DNA of 64,000 nucleotides from Trogon surrucura (GCA_020746105.1 CM036619.1:52994635-53058634); one strand, 5' to 3'; shown: positions 8,902 to 22,675, counted from the first letter of the stretch. Notes: generated from the sequence alone by a model not told the origin. A program made the numbers and translations.

Positions 8902-11900
8902 ACACCTCATGAAAACATTTAGCCCTCCCCAACACTGAATCAGAACACATTATTTTTTTTCCATGTATTCAGCTGTTGTGGGTTTTTTTTGTGTTTGACA
9001 CAGGCTAGAGGGAATCCCAGAGTCAGTTTTTGCAGGTCACCTGACAAAGGGTAGCTGTTAACTGGTAGTAAATTGGTCTCTTGTACTCATCTGTAACACC
9101 TTAGGCATAGCACATACACGCAGCTGGGTCTGTCTCCTCTGGGTTTTAGTTCTCTTTGTCCAGTGGTGGAGACACGTCAGGACAATGCTCACAAATGTCA
9201 GATCATGTTCCTTTTGGCAGTTCCTCACTGTGCCTTGCTTCAAAACATCTGCAGCTGTTAAAAGTTCAAATAAGTAATGACCTCAGGCCCCGAACTAGTC
9301 ACTTTCTTGTTCGTGCCTAGATATAATGCCCTTATTTAACATATAGGAAAGACTTGCCCTTACTGTTAAGAAGGTGATCAGAGGTGGAAAGCTGTTGGAA
9401 ATATTCTCTGATTTTCAGAGGTGTGAAAAGTTGATGAACTTGGGTAATGCAGAGCTGAGCAAATGGCTACATCTATGCAGGGAAATTAAGTGGTGTCAGG
9501 GAAGGCTCTAGGGCACAGCTGCCTGATTGTTTATATTGTTATTGCTGCAAAGTCTGTGGACGGTACACCTGTGCCCCACAGAAAATAACAGCTCGCGGTG
9601 AACTCATGGAGTGATTCAGGAGCTAGAAACTCCCAAAAGGCAGTTTGGCATCTTGGAGGCTGAGGCAGTTTAATGGCATGGACAGGGCTAGTCCGTGCCT
9701 GTAGGTCTCAGTGCCAGGGTGCAGACGAAGGCGAATTTAATTAAGTAATGTGAAGAAGGCTTAGAGTGCTATACATTGGATGTGTCAGGACAATCTAGGA
9801 GTAAGTGGTTGGCTGCTTGCTCACCAGTGAAAGGGTGAGCTGAGTCAGTCCATGGTGGAGGTAGGGACAGTACTCTTCACAAAGGGATCTGTGTTAGGGC
9901 AGACGTCATTTCTTCAACCTTCCTTTTTTTTTTTAATGTCCAATCATTTGTTCTAGAGATGAATCATCATCCTTGTTGAGCTTCATACAAGCCATAAAAT
10001 TCTGGATTTTGCAGCTCTTGCAGTAAGAAAACATTAAGTAAATAGGCTTGTGGGTAAAACACAACAACAGATTAATGCCATTTTTCTATGGATTTCCTAT
10101 GCCTCTCCAGCTCTAGAAAACCAGCTAAGAGAAGCAGAGGGTCTGTGGTTCCCTAAGTGATATTTTACAGACCTCTTAGTTTATAAGGACACTTTCATCC
10201 TTTCTAAGTGATGGTTATGACTTTTAGAAGTTTGCACTACCTTTTTAAAATTTTATTTTAATAAACTCTAAAGAATGCTTGAGGCATAGGTGAATTGACC
10301 TGAATTTTCTCCTCAAACAAACCTTTAATGGAGCTTTACAAAGCTTGGTTTATATTTAATTTTTCTTCAGTCTGAATAGGTTGGGAGAAAGGAACTTTTT
10401 CGTGATCCTCCCTGGTAAGTGATTTAACATGACCACTGCCATCACCACATATTGATCAACAGTCTCATGGCACTAAAAAGACCCTCAAACAATGATCTAA
10501 AGGAAAATAGCCATTTATCTATGTACAGGATAAAAAGAATTTCTAAAATACAAGGGGACAGGTTGTTCTAACAATTCTAATGCAATTGTTAATTGTTATA
10601 CACTGACTAAATCTTACGGCATAGAATATTATATCCACACACAAATCTGTACATGTGCATGTGCAAAATTAGATATAATTCTCAGGCTTAAGAAAAGGAA
10701 AGAGCAAGAAGTTATATTGTGACCAAGGCATTTGAAAACAACTTTGATTTTTGGGAGCTTTCATCTGTGAATTTCAGAACAGAGATTTTTATTCATTAGA
10801 TGGGTGCTCACCATTGGAATTCTGGACCTCTGGAGAAGTCTCAGTCTGGACAAAACATTAAAACTTCAAAATTCTTTGGAGAACCTGGGCCTTCTTGTAA
10901 CATTTCCAGCTTATAAAAATTGCCAGTTTTATACTCCTGTATGCACTGCATCATAAAAGAGCTCAGCTGCAACTGCATTGCAATCCGTTTCTGAGGGCTA
11001 CATTTGGTTTTGCACCCACGAATATCAATGAGACCAATGGCACTGGTGGTAATGAGGTTGCTCCTGATTTGCACCTCTGAAGAAATTCCAAGCCTTCCTT
11101 CCTCCTGGTAGCAAAGTTTCAAACCTCTTTTATTAACACTCAGAAAAGCATATCTGAAATTCTTGCCTGCTTTATGTCAAAGCTTCATCTGCTAGAAGAG
11201 CTTTATCTATGAAAAAGTGAATGAGGTTTCAGATAACCTTTGTGACAGACTCTTAAACTACACATAGGTTCATGGTGTTAGGAGGCTGTGAGGTAAATTT
11301 AGATTACCATGGACTAAATATAAATACACTACTCACTTCTCTGAGCAGTTGATGTGAAGGGGTTAGACTCCTGCCAGAAATATGAGCCCAAGTCCCTACT
11401 TTACACCGGTTTTCTGTGGAGGCTGGAGTAAATCATTGAGACATCCAGCCTCAAAGCTTTTAGGATGAGACTCTTGGCCTTTGTTTTCTATTTGTGATAT
11501 AGAATAATAAACTTAATTACTGAATAGGGACAGTTCAAACATGTCTGAATCTAAGAGCTAGAAATATTTTAGCCACTGTAACAGTAATATAAGAGTCTAG
11601 TAGTTACCTCGGCGTGCAAAGGCAAGTTTTAGTGACATGACTTTTGCTCCAGTGTGTGCCTGTTCTGTCAGCCACTAAAAAGATAAAGATGCATTGATTT
11701 AGACATTTGGAGTTCAAGAGGACACAAATATTAAATTAATAAGGAAAGTTAATAATTCTGGAACTAAGATCTTTGGAGGTGAATAGATAGAGGTCTTGGA
11801 CGTATGTTTTATGCTTTCCCAGCATCTAACATAAAGGTGAAGTCTTTATATCAGCAAAGTAAAGCACCACTTCTTTATTTCTTTAGCCTTTACGAGGAAT

Positions 11901-14900
11901 ATAGAGGAACAGAGAGTTCTTAAAAACTGATGCTGCAGTTTGGTTCACAGTAGCTGCTGACCTTGCTGACAGTGTTCATTTAAACCCTCAGTCAGGTGGT
12001 GTTTTTAAACTCAGATGAAACCCACACCTGTTCAGGAAAACACTGAGTCACCACATACCCACAGGCCAGTATCGTTTAAGTGCTATTGACTTCAGTGGGA
12101 TCTGGGTGTTTATGACTGTGCTCTTCTTGAATGGCAATGTTACTCACAGTAGGGCCTGAAGACTGGTTTTCCCTGAGGATGACAAGACTATGTAGCATTC
12201 ATTGGTACTCTGAGTGGCTCTCCCAAGACTGTGTTTCTTGAAATATTGTGCTTTGTTGCATTTGTGTATTTTCAAAGATTTTCTGGTTAGTCCTCAGTCA
12301 TTAAATCCTATTTTGGGTGCATTTTTCTACATTAACTAGATTTAATTTTATTAAATTCAGTATCTAAAGGTATATAAGAATTGTAGTGCTGCTATTTAAA
12401 TTACCTAGGGAAGCAATTTTTGTGCAGTGTTGATTAAAAGATGGCTTGAAAAAGTAAGTATACTTTTCCTTTCACATTATTTTTTTTTAATTTGCAAGCC
12501 AGCGAAAAACCAAAAAAAAGTCCTAAGATATTCATAGTGGAAAGTGAAATAGGGAACAATTTGTTCAGAACTGAAAGGCAAGTCAGACTCCAAACATCAA
12601 GAAATTTCAATTGCACAAAATAATTTTCCTTAATGTTATCTTTGGCAATGCAAGTAGAGAAAAAGAAGAAAAGGCCCCTCCTTCTCCAGATCCCTGGGAA
12701 GAAGTCTGGAAGGTTTTTTCCTAGTTTTAACCCAAGGGTTCACATCAGCTCATTTGTACGTTAGGGAAGATGTGGATCCAAAGCCGAGTTTTGATGACAG
12801 TGAATACTTCATTCAGCTGACAAACATGAGTACAGGCTTCCAGGCTATTTTTCATCCCCTGCTATCCATGTTGTAACAAAGGAAAATAGCTCTGGTTTGG
12901 CTTTTTGTGCAGGTAACAGGAAAAGCATCAGGGAAGCCTCAAGGGCCCCTCTCAGTGGGCTAAAGCTTTCAGCAGATCTATAAAAAGCAGCATGGCTGTT
13001 CCCTGTGAATACAGATGTGAAGCCTGAAAATGCTGAGTAGCATCGCTCTGTACTCTGGCCGTCCCTGCAAGGCTTTGGCTTAGCAAGCTCTTTCCTTCAT
13101 GGTGGTCCCAGAGGTGCAGGGAGCACATGTTCAGCTGTCCCACAGCTCTCCCCTCCCAGAGCAGGGCTCCACACCACCTCCTGGCCTCACAGGAGCTGGT
13201 CTGCTGGTGTGGGGATCAGTGGGCAGGGTTGGAGGAGGGCTACAAGGATGGGAGGAAGGTGGTCGCAGGTGCTGAGGGAGGGATGGGCAGGAGCGCAGGA
13301 TGGGGTATGCACTTATCTGAGGTTGTCTTGCTTGAGGGAATTGTGGGCAAAAGGAGCAAACACATTGTCACGGTTTTATTTGACAGTATTGGTATAGACA
13401 CAGAGACCCTGGGACATCCCAGTCTGCACCTAATTATTTCTTTTTGCTCCTCTGGCAAGCAACAGGCTTGTTTCTAGTTTCTTTTGTCTTTACATCTGAT
13501 TTAATCACAGCAGCTCCTAAATCTGCAGCTGCTAGTTTGCCTATGGCCTTTGAGGTGAATCATGGATCACAAATATGTGCTCCCCTGCAAGATAAAACGA
13601 GTCTAATTTTGTGCCTCAGGTGGCAAAGTTGCCAGTGCAGCACGTTGCTTAACATTACAACCTCTGTTATAGACTGGGAGCATCGAAAGGGCAGCTTGAA
13701 CAGGGAAAGGGGGAATGTGCTGCCAACTCCCTCCACTGGCCGCCTTGAAAGATCAGGAAACGTTCAAACAGAACAACTGCAAAAAGTTAGATCAAATAAG
13801 AAGGTTGCCTTCCTGGCAAAACCTGAGGGGGTTTCTGCTGCTGGTTCAGCAACAGTTGTACGTTGCTTATAGATTGCTTACGTGAAGTAAACTGTGATTA
13901 AGGAGAAGCACATCGTTTATCAGCAACCTCTCTGAAGAAGCACAGGATGTGTCTTTTGGGTAAGCAAGATATTAAGCTATGCCTTTAAAATACCCACCTA
14001 TACATTGTTATCAAAATAAAATATAAGCAATATTATGGTAAGATAATTAGTAAAGTAAGGAAAAAACAACCCACAGGCATGGTCAGTGCTATCCAGTGTG
14101 AAAAGGTTCTGCTGGTAGTGTAATTTTACCTGTTCTGAGAGTCCCTCCTTTAAGAGAAGTATCCAGAGCTAGGGCAAAAATCAATGGGCTGAAGCTCCAC
14201 AAGTTCAGAAGAGGCAATGATGTGTGCTTGGTTCTAACTGTTTAATTTTTTCTATGTTCCCCTCTCTCCAGTCTTTGCTGGTATAAAACCAGACAGTAGC
14301 CAATATTTTTTTAGTTGCCTTGAGGGATAGAGATCTACATGTCTACATTCGGAAGAGCTCACCAAGAAGGCTTAGCCTAGTTGCCTGTTGCAGGTATGTT
14401 TTTTCAGTTGCTGCTAGTGAATTTCAATGAATGTTACACACCTCACATGACAGAAATGATTTATTACCTACATATTTTTATGTAAATTAAAAGATGCAAA
14501 GGATAGATCTCTGCTCAAGGAAAAAACTAACCTGAACTCTTCCTGCGGGAGCCTGTTTTGATTCATATGAAAGGATTTTAGGAGATGAGAAACTGACTGC
14601 TGGGCCTCATTTTATGGTGAAAGAGTGGCAAACGCCTCCTCATTTTGTCTAGTGTGGCTGCTTTACTGGAGACTTGCACTGCCAGAACTTCAGCTAATAT
14701 AAATCAGGCAGTATTGATTTATCATGGCTGAGGATTTTGCCCTGCGCCTTCTCACTTGCCAAATGCTCAGTAGTTGAGTGATTGTTTTTCAGAGCCCTGT
14801 TGTTTGGCTCGAATTTGTGGGCACAGAAAAATTACAGGAGAACTTTCCAGTTTTTAAACTCACTCTATATTTCATGAAACTACAAAGAGCGTACACACAG

Positions 14901-17900
14901 ACTGAGTAAAACCTTTCATGGTGGAGACACTAGTATCCACTCCATGCGCTGAAGTTGCATAACCTGCCTGTTGCAACGATTATGGGAACTGTCATGGCTG
15001 ATGTCCTTCATCATTTCTAGACGAGGAGATCAGCTTTAAGATGGATTGAAGCACTCAGCAAAGAACAAATGGCATCTTTGGTGCCTTTCAAGCTCAGCTG
15101 AACTGCTGTGTGATCCAGCAGAAAGAAGTCTGTCCTTACCACCTAAGGAGTTAAAAATTGTTCTGTGCAAAACCTGATACTTATAAAGTAGGGCTTTTAT
15201 GCCTCAGAATTTGAGGATAGAAATGAATTAGCTACATCAAACCCTCAGCCCAGCTAAAAGATGAAATTGTTGCCTTACTTTAGATGTACGATTGCTTAAT
15301 GTTAATCTTTACTGATGACTCTATTCAGCAAGTAAGGGTGGGAGAGCCATAGCTTATGTGACCCTGAATCTGTTATAGAGTGGTTTGGAGAGGGCTCCAG
15401 GCAGCATCTCTGCACCTGAAACTCACACAACCAAGCTTCAGGGATGACATTGCTTTCCAGAGACTTTCTGTTATGATTGTTATTTGAGATAAAGGACCAC
15501 AGAAACCATTAGAAGACTGTGAGTCTGATGTCTAATGAACCCGTAACTAGCACAATGGTTAAATGATTCCATGGATTTTGCACAACAGAGTGGTCGTATT
15601 GACATTTTTGTGTTATGCTGCCTCCAATAGAAGAGAGTTGGAGCATTAGAGAGTTCAGAGTTACAGTGCTAAGGGCAGTCTGCAAATTGTGCGTATCAAA
15701 AGGCCAAATGACATGTTAAAAAAAGAGAAGTGTGAAAAGCACAAACCAAAACCTCCCTGTAAGAGCCTTAATATGTGCAAGTATGAACTTGAATGAATGA
15801 AATATGTTCTTCAATTAAATTGGAATGAACCATATGTACTATTCAGAAAAGGAAGCAGATAAAGCACGGCATTTCAAAACAAGCAGCTGTCCAAACATAA
15901 ATTTCCTGCTTATTGAGATTTCAGTTGTATCACAGTAAAGGTCTTGGAGTGCCTGAGCAAGTCAATCATTATATACCTTGTTAGTGTGACAGCCCCTTGT
16001 GTGTAGTTTAACTGGAAATAAAACACAAATATCCCAAACCCCTACTGTGTCTGCTTCATGGTGTATAAGTCTATTGTGTGTCATGTCACTTAGAGTTTTG
16101 ACGGCAGGCTACCAAATAAGAGAGGAAAATACACAATCAAGCCTTCATTTTCATAAATGAAATTAAAGCGCACACAGGAAATAAAGAACAGAAGTGTCTT
16201 CATTAGTGCTGTTTCAAGGGTCTATCACTCAGAATGGAGACTTTTGCAAATCCCACTGAACATTTGATTACATATGCAAATAAATATGTTTCCTGAGTAT
16301 ATAATATTTTCTTTTCCAACTTCAATGGTCTATTTGTAATAACAAACCTGTGCCGAGTTATTTTCACTAGTATTCTATCTTGTACCTGATTAGACTGACA
16401 AGGACAGAGCCTTGGGCTGTGACAGCACTGCCACTAGCTGCTGGTGTGCTCTAAGGGCTTCCTTCACAGAAGACTTCTTGAAGGTGTATCTATATTAGGG
16501 ATGTTTAAACAGCAAAATATATGGCTTCAAAAGTAAAAAATATAATCAGAATGAATGCAAAAAAAAATTAAGTGTATGTTACCTGGTATCTTTAAACCCC
16601 CTAGTTTCTTTACCTAGTTAATTATTTGCACTTGGGAAACAGCTGAAAATAGTTGACTTAATTTTGTTGGTCATTGAGCAAAAGCAAAGAGAAGGATCCT
16701 ACCGCTGATCCTTATGATTCAAACTGGCATGCATACTGTGCTGGGCAAAGCATCAATTTTGGGCAAAAGGATGAATAAAGACATACCCTAAAGATAATGG
16801 TTCCTCCTTCCTCACATGCATGAGTTTGGGATTTAAGAAATAAGCCAGATAGCATTAAGAATTAGATTTTACAACTGAACTTTGAGAAAAATGAGTCTGG
16901 TACTGTATAGTACAAAAAGTTAGCTAGCAATTTTTGGATTAAGCATTATTACTTTCTATTTCCACTGTTACGTTCCTTCCAAAACTTGAAATATCTGTTT
17001 GTTCTATTTCACTGAGGTGAGTGGGCCCCATGACCGAAATCACACCTAACTTAGAAAAGTTGGTCCCCAAAGAGGGGTCTCCGCAACACTGCCCAAAATA
17101 AGAGAAAAAGAAGACAACTAAACCGGGCATCCAGCTTGCTGAACCTGAGCACTGAACTTGTTTTGACATGTCAGGTGCACAGTGAGACAGTCCTGAAGAA
17201 AGTAACAAAGTTTCCTGTCTTGTCTGTGTGAAGGTCTCCAAGGGAAGCTCCTGTCTGTGTAATGTAGATGCTACCCATCTTCACAAAGTTTGTCTCATTG
17301 CAGGCCTTTTCAGACTTTGCTGCAGAAAATCAGCCCTATAAGAAAATATCATAAAAGCAGTCAGGACAAGCACAGACACAAAGGCATATCTGAGTGTCCA
17401 GCCTTTGTGCTAAATGGTGGGTGACCATCAAGGGATGCCCTCTTCCGAGGCTTCAGCAGTGTGACACTGCCGCAACTGATTGGACTTTCAGAGTTACCTG
17501 GAGAATGTAAACATTCTCATCCTGCTGATGTCTAGTGCGAATGCAGACCTTAATTCCTTTAAATGTCTTTGTGAAAATCTCAGCTATCATTCTCACTTGA
17601 GAGAGAAGGTAAAAATGCTCAAACTCAGCCACAATAAGATGGTAAGTAAAATTTGCCGGTGATGAGATTTTATATGTACATTCTGTCTGGTAAGGCAGCC
17701 TAGAGAAAAAAATATCTTTCCATTAATTAAAACGAATTCTGCACTGCTAAAAGCATTTTCCCTGCATGTTATTTTTCCCTAATGTTGGAGGTGGGAGTTC
17801 CAGGAGTGAGCACAATTATTTTGACTCCAAATTCCATTGGAAAATTGGACATTTTTTGTTGCTCTTCCTTAGTAGTGTCTTATGATTGACATTTCTACAG

Positions 17901-19506
17901 TTTGAGGCTGAATTGTTCATGCCTAAGAAGCAAGTACTGAATTAGAAGGTTTTGTTTTTTTTTTTTTTTTCCTGGGAGAAAAATAAAGTGTTACCTAGAC
18001 CTTTAAGAGCTGGAACAGGCACAAGTTATTCATCCACTTGAAAGTAACCTAATGGAAGAAAAAAAAAAACCGCTTCCCTAGTAAAGAAATTTCTACTGCA
18101 TACTTTCTGTCTTTATATTTTGAAGACTTGTTTTAGTTTAAAGCAGTATTTAGAATAAATAGATATGGATGATAGAATGTCTCGCTGAATGCTTATTCTA
18201 GTCAGATGAACATTTTCTACCGCAATTTGATGTTCTTCCTGCTTTAGGCATGAGCATTGCTCTGAGCAGGTATTATCAATAATCTTTTTCTGGTCAGCTG
18301 TTGCTGTCTTCTAACCCAAACCTCCTTTAGTGGCAAACAGGTAATGGTCCAGACATCCAGGAGGTATAAATCTCCTGTAACACTGCTGTGTTGACTGTAC
18401 TGAGCACTACTCATCTAAATCAGCTGACCCAGCTTATGACTACAGCTTGAGCTCAGCATATTTTAAAAGGTACAGATGTGATATGACAAAATCCCTCAAA
18501 CTACTAATACTTCACATTTACTGGAGGAAAAAATCCCACCTTCCTTATTTTCACCATTCACTTTACTCTGTATTATGCATTAATTCACAGAATAAAGCTT
18601 TTGATGGCAAACCCAAGAGTATCTAAGCTGTCTGCCAAAGCCTCCTTTCCTCTCCCTGTTACTCTGCTTTCACCTCCTGACGTCAGGCTCACAGGAAGCC
18701 ATGGAAGGACTTTGACTATGGTCAGCAGCTCTGAAATTGAGCTCTCTGGTACTTGTGATAGAGCTCCCCCTTGTCACGTTCCCTCCAACATCACCCTTCT
18801 CTAGGCTAGATGAGGCCTGGATTTCTATAAAGTTAAATTCTTAAAAAAACTCACATTGTAAATAAGCAGTCAAATGAAAAAGAATATCTTTCTCAATTTT
18901 TTTTTCAAAGGTTGCACGTGAGTTTTTCTTACCTTGAGTAGCAGTGGTTATGTCTTTTGTGTTTTTTTTACGGCCAGCAGAATATAAAAGAAGCAAATGG
19001 ATACTGTGGAATCTAAACCTTGTCTGAGAGTTTGCTACTCTGACCACAGTTTTGCTTCTTACATAGAGAAGCGGGCCCCAGATATAACCTCAAACAATAT
19101 AAAACAACACTATGCAACTTCATTATTCACTGTGTCTCAGGAGGATAGCATAATCATCTCTCTCAAGAAAGTGAACAGCAGATGGTACACTGCAGATTTG
19201 CATGTTTGCACCACTTATTAGTTTATAGAATTAAGAAAGCAGATTTTAAGATTTTAAAAAATATTTTCCCTAGAAGTGATAATGAAGTGGGTTTGGTATC
19301 AACCTCTGTTATGCACAGATTCTCTATGTGATTGTGCTGCAAATTTTCCCATCCGACATGTTAGTACATTTTCAATATTTGACAGCAATGGTTATTCATT
19401 TGTATGTATGGATCTAATTCTCTCTATGATGACAGATTCTATTTGCACATAGTATCAGCTCTTCCTATAAAATGGGGAAGGAGTTGTGAAAATATAAATT
19501 AATATT
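8902..19506. other. About 10.6 kb of unannotated non-coding DNA
   Basis: Starts with the right ACACC duplication of LTR-B. I recognise no CR1, LTR or exon in this stretch. A run of 16 T lies at 17955-17970. The longest open frame (13444-13872, plus; 142 codons from TTG, 109 from its first ATG) has a hydrophobic start but no recognisable domain and is of a length expected by chance in this much sequence. A shorter moderately GC-rich patch lies at about 13130-13300. Confidence 0.45.
17955..17970. repeat. T16 homopolymer
   Basis: Uninterrupted run of 16 T on the plus strand. No retrocopy or target duplication is visible on either side. Confidence 0.9.
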
Positions 19507-19650
19507 TGTCATGGGTTTGAGTCTGGTGGAATTTTTTGTAAAAAGCAGGACTAGACTCGTGTGAAGATTCAAGAGCCTCCCCCATCCCTAGGTAGGAGTT
19601 GGACCCACCTTTGGCCAGGACCAGGCCAATCAGCGCCTCTGCCATCAAGG

Positions 19651-19658
19651 TATTTAAG
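19651..19658 (+). promoter_or_regulatory. TATA-like box of LTR-C
   Basis: TATTTAAG, 21 bp downstream of the CCAAT box at 19626-19630 and identical to the box of LTR-A. It would drive plus-strand transcription if active. Confidence 0.55.
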
Positions 19659-20021
19659 AGACGACCCTTATCTCGCTCTTTTGGTTTCGTCTCATTTTGA
19701 GCTGTCCTGTCTTTAATGTTGGGGAGTTTTTCTGTTGAAGGAGGGAGACGTGAGAGGAGAACAAAGGAACATCATTCTGAGAAGAAAGAAAGGGAAATGA
19801 GTCCCAGAGGAGAAGGAGAGGGAGAAGGCTGCCAGAACAGGGCCTTTCCCTGAAGCCTGCGGTGGTTGAGATGGCAGGAAGGTGCTTGCCTGCAAGTTGA
19901 GGGAATCGATGGCAGTGAGAACATCCAGGATGTGGCGTTATGTGCAGAGCCCCATGTGAGAGGGGAGAGAGACTGAGCATCACTGAGGGATGCACCCAAA
20001 GTGATTCGTGGCCCTGACGGA

Positions 20022-20054
20022 CTCATGAGGAGGAAGAGGATTGCCTCCTGTGAG
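20022..20054 (+). other. Stem-loop in LTR-C homologous to LTR-A hairpin
   Basis: Left arm CTCATGAGGAGG (20022-20033) pairs with CCTCCTGTGAG (20044-20054), using two G-T wobbles and one bulged A. The bulge position matches the hairpin at 6428-6467, and the inner helix GGAGG/CCTCC replaces GGAGA/TCTCC, a compensatory pair change. Confidence 0.6.
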
Positions 20055-20149
20055 GTGGAGGCTACGCAACATAAAGGAGAGACTAAGAGGAGTCCTCTTT
20101 TTCAAGGAGGAACTGCCATGGACCATAAGTAACGGCCAGATGGACCAAA

Positions 20150-20188
20150 CCTCCCCTCCTCTTCCCCCTTGCACTGATGGAGGGGAGG
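20150..20188 (+). other. Perfect 10-bp stem-loop in LTR-C
   Basis: CCTCCCCTCC (20150-20159) and GGAGGGGAGG (20179-20188) are exact reverse complements around a 19-base loop. It lies about 105 bp before the poly(A) signal, a position comparable to the 6572-6592 hairpin in LTR-A. Confidence 0.7.
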
Positions 20189-20500
20189 AGGTAGCCGGGA
20201 AGATGGGAAAGGTGGGGGGAGTGTATTTAAGATCAGGTCACATCTACTGATGCACTCCTTTCACTATCCTACTTCATAAATGGTGGTAGTGAATTAAATC
20301 TATGTTTTTTTCCTCAAGTCACTCTGGTTCTTTACCTGTCATCTTAAATGGTAGATTATTACTCTCCCTATCCTTAATCTCAAACCCTTGAGCCTTTTTA
20401 GTTCAATTTCCTCCCTCCACATCACTGTGGAAATGGAGTGGTGGGAGGACTGAGCTTTAGACTACATGCTTTTTTGTCCCAGTCGACTTGAACCATAACA

Positions 20501-22513
20501 ATACTTCGTGAGTTTAATTGCTTAGTGTCACCAGGCATGCAAAATATCCTTTAGTAGAATTTTCAGGAGTCAGATTATGAAAGCTACTTTAGGAACTTTG
20601 GTGTTGCTGACAGAAGATCCCAAAAGAGGGAGCTTGGGTTTTCAGCTATTAGTTCTTGCCTCAACTTCTGTTTTTCTGGACATATTATTTTTCCCATGCA
20701 CAATTTTAAAGCAAATGAAAAAGGTAACAAAGTCTATTTCTATTTGGCTATATTGATGCATTTGATCCCATTTTGCTTGAGAATTGGTCTGCATTGGACA
20801 TGTGTATTCTTAAGATAGAAAAAAGTGATCTGTGAAAAAGATCAGATTGACAACTCTGGGAAATGAGGGTTTGTACTCATTCAGCCAACTGAACACGATC
20901 TCTAACTCTGCATCCCTCTCTCTCTTTATCCAAGTATGATGCTCCTGTTCTTCACTAGAGAAATTCCTACAGGTTAGGAGACTGGTATCTTGTGCCTGAG
21001 ATAGATATGGAAATCTGTCTGAAAGGACATAATCTGAGGGAGTTTGACCAGGCAGGACATAGATTTGGTGCTACCACATGACTTGAGCTTCTCTGGACAA
21101 GCAGAGGCTGGGGGCTTGTTCTTCAGTACGGATGCCAAGCTGCCATCACTGAATCTTTCCAAAATCATCCTCCTCCTCCCCCTCACCACACCATGACATA
21201 TGAAGGTGCTTAAGCCTCACATACACAGAAATGTTGAATTCTTAAGTATTATAAATTCATATCACTGACATGAATTCTATACACGTATTTTAAGAGTATC
21301 AGTCCTTTAGAACTTAATTTTGAACAAATCTATTGACTTCAAAAAAACATTACAGATCAAAAAATATTTTGACATTGATATTTTTGATTTAGTAGGGTTT
21401 TCTTTAAAGCGAAAGAAGGCAACAACTTTGAAACACTAAGACACGTGAACCATATATTAGCTGCTATAAATACAAAATTACACTATGGACTTAATTTCAG
21501 CTAGGTCAGTAATGGCAAGAAACTATCAACACTTCTGCTCTCAGAGTAATCAGTGAAAATTTACAGCTAGGGACAGCAATCAATATGCAGGAACTGGCTT
21601 CATTTTGGGTAAATTGAAGTCTTTGATCTGGCAAGGACTGATGCCTTATTCTAAACTACACTAGAATTTCCAATGGTAGAAGGGGTAGCCCAAATTACTG
21701 CATTAATTTGCCCAAAATTAGTGAGTATAGAGACATCTCAGTTCACTGGGAAAGACTTCACCTTTTTCACCTATTTATAAATGACCTGCCTGAACAACTT
21801 ACATGTGTGATATCTGTATGTTACAGATATTATGCCACCCAAGGTAACAGCATTTTGGGCATCTTGCATCACAAAAACACCAGGTGACAGGAGCCCAGAC
21901 AAAACTGAAAACCTTCCCTGAAAAGCCCCTGGTGTCAAATCACTTAAAACTTTACCATTTTTGGCCAGATGGCCTTGTATTTTTTACGCTGGACATCTAT
22001 CTGTGACAGAACGTTTAAAGGAAAATTCAAGGGATAGTGGATTTGAAAATTATTTCTACTCATTAGAAAAGCTTGGGAACATAAAAGTAAGCTTTTAAAT
22101 TTGGTCAGTTCTGTCTCTCTCTCAACATATATATCATAGTAATCTAGAAATATTACAAGAACGAGTTTCACAGTAACTTCTTGAAAATCCTCTGAAAGTA
22201 TTTGAACAGAGAAATCATACTCAAGTTATTTCAAGATTTTGAACAGAACCTCCCACACTCTCAAAGATCACCTTTTTTTAATCAAAATAAGTAATCATCT
22301 TGGCTTTTCCACCCTGACAGTAGCACTGAAGAGGGGCTGGCCAGAGGTGGCCCAAAGCATGTAGTGGCCCTGTCCCTTGCTGGTGGGCCTGGGTGGCACT
22401 GCCCTTGCATCTCCGCAGCCCTTTGGAAATGGAGACTGGCTTCCCGTGGGTGTCTCACACCATTTTGGATTTGTAGATTAGTTAGGGTTCATCAAACCAC
22501 ACTTGCAAGCTGG
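20501..22513. other. Unannotated AT-rich DNA
   Basis: No gene or clear repeat. An imperfect AT-rich hairpin (TCAAAAAATAT / ATATTTTTGA) lies at about 21357-21388. A locally GC-richer patch at about 22325-22460 precedes the CR1 at 22514. Confidence 0.45.
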
Positions 22514-22675
22514 AGAATCATAGAATCATAGAATGTCAGGGGTTGGAAGGGACCTCTAGAGATCATCTAGTCCAATCCGCCTGCCAGAGCAGGATCACCT
22601 ACAGTAAGTCACACAGGAATGTGTCCAGGCGGGTTTTGGATGTCTCCAGAGAGAGAGACTCCAGAAGAGTGTCAG
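22514..22675 (-). mobile_element. CR1 LINE 3' tail, short and decayed
   Basis: The left edge is AGAATCATAGAATCATAG, the complement of the CR1 terminal octamers, followed by GGGACCTCTAGAGATCATCTAG and then CACCTACAGTAAGTCACAC. The last block is also found, reverse-complemented, in the CR1s at 24699 and 44818, so the three share a subfamily. Similarity fades after about 22670, either through truncation or decay. Only the last part of the ORF2 and the 3' untranslated region are kept. Confidence 0.85.

Larger units (their letters stand above)
19507..20500 (+). mobile_element. Solo LTR-C, ERV-L-type, diverged relative of LTR-A
   Basis: The 994-bp unit begins TGTCATGGGTTTGAGTC, ends CCATAACA, and is flanked by ATATT (19502-19506) and ATACT (20501-20505), a 5-bp duplication with one transition. 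CCAAT at 19626-19630, TATTTAAG at 19651-19658 and the variant poly(A) signal ATTAAA at 20293-20298 are in LTR order. The upstream region (GGACC...GGCCA...ATCAG...CGCCTCTG...TATTTAAG) and the region after the poly(A) signal (TCTCCCT...CCTTA...ACCCTTGAGCC) parallel LTR-A, so the two share ancestry while differing greatly in length. No internal retroviral sequence is found. Frames of up to 113 codons on the minus strand are antisense by-products. Confidence 0.85.

Noticed and set aside
12086-12100. TTGACTTCAGTGGGA, with similar words near 50431 and 63245, reminiscent of an old amniote repeat
   Set aside because: Matches are under 20 bases with no extended similarity; chance cannot be excluded.
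13444-13872. 142-codon plus-strand open frame with a hydrophobic start
   Set aside because: Starts with TTG, has no recognisable domain, and a frame this long is expected a few times by chance in 64 kb read six ways.
21770-21860. CACCTATTTATAAATGACCTGCC as a possible LINE reverse-transcriptase remnant
   Set aside because: Only a short word resembles the FINDL region; no flanking motif in order.
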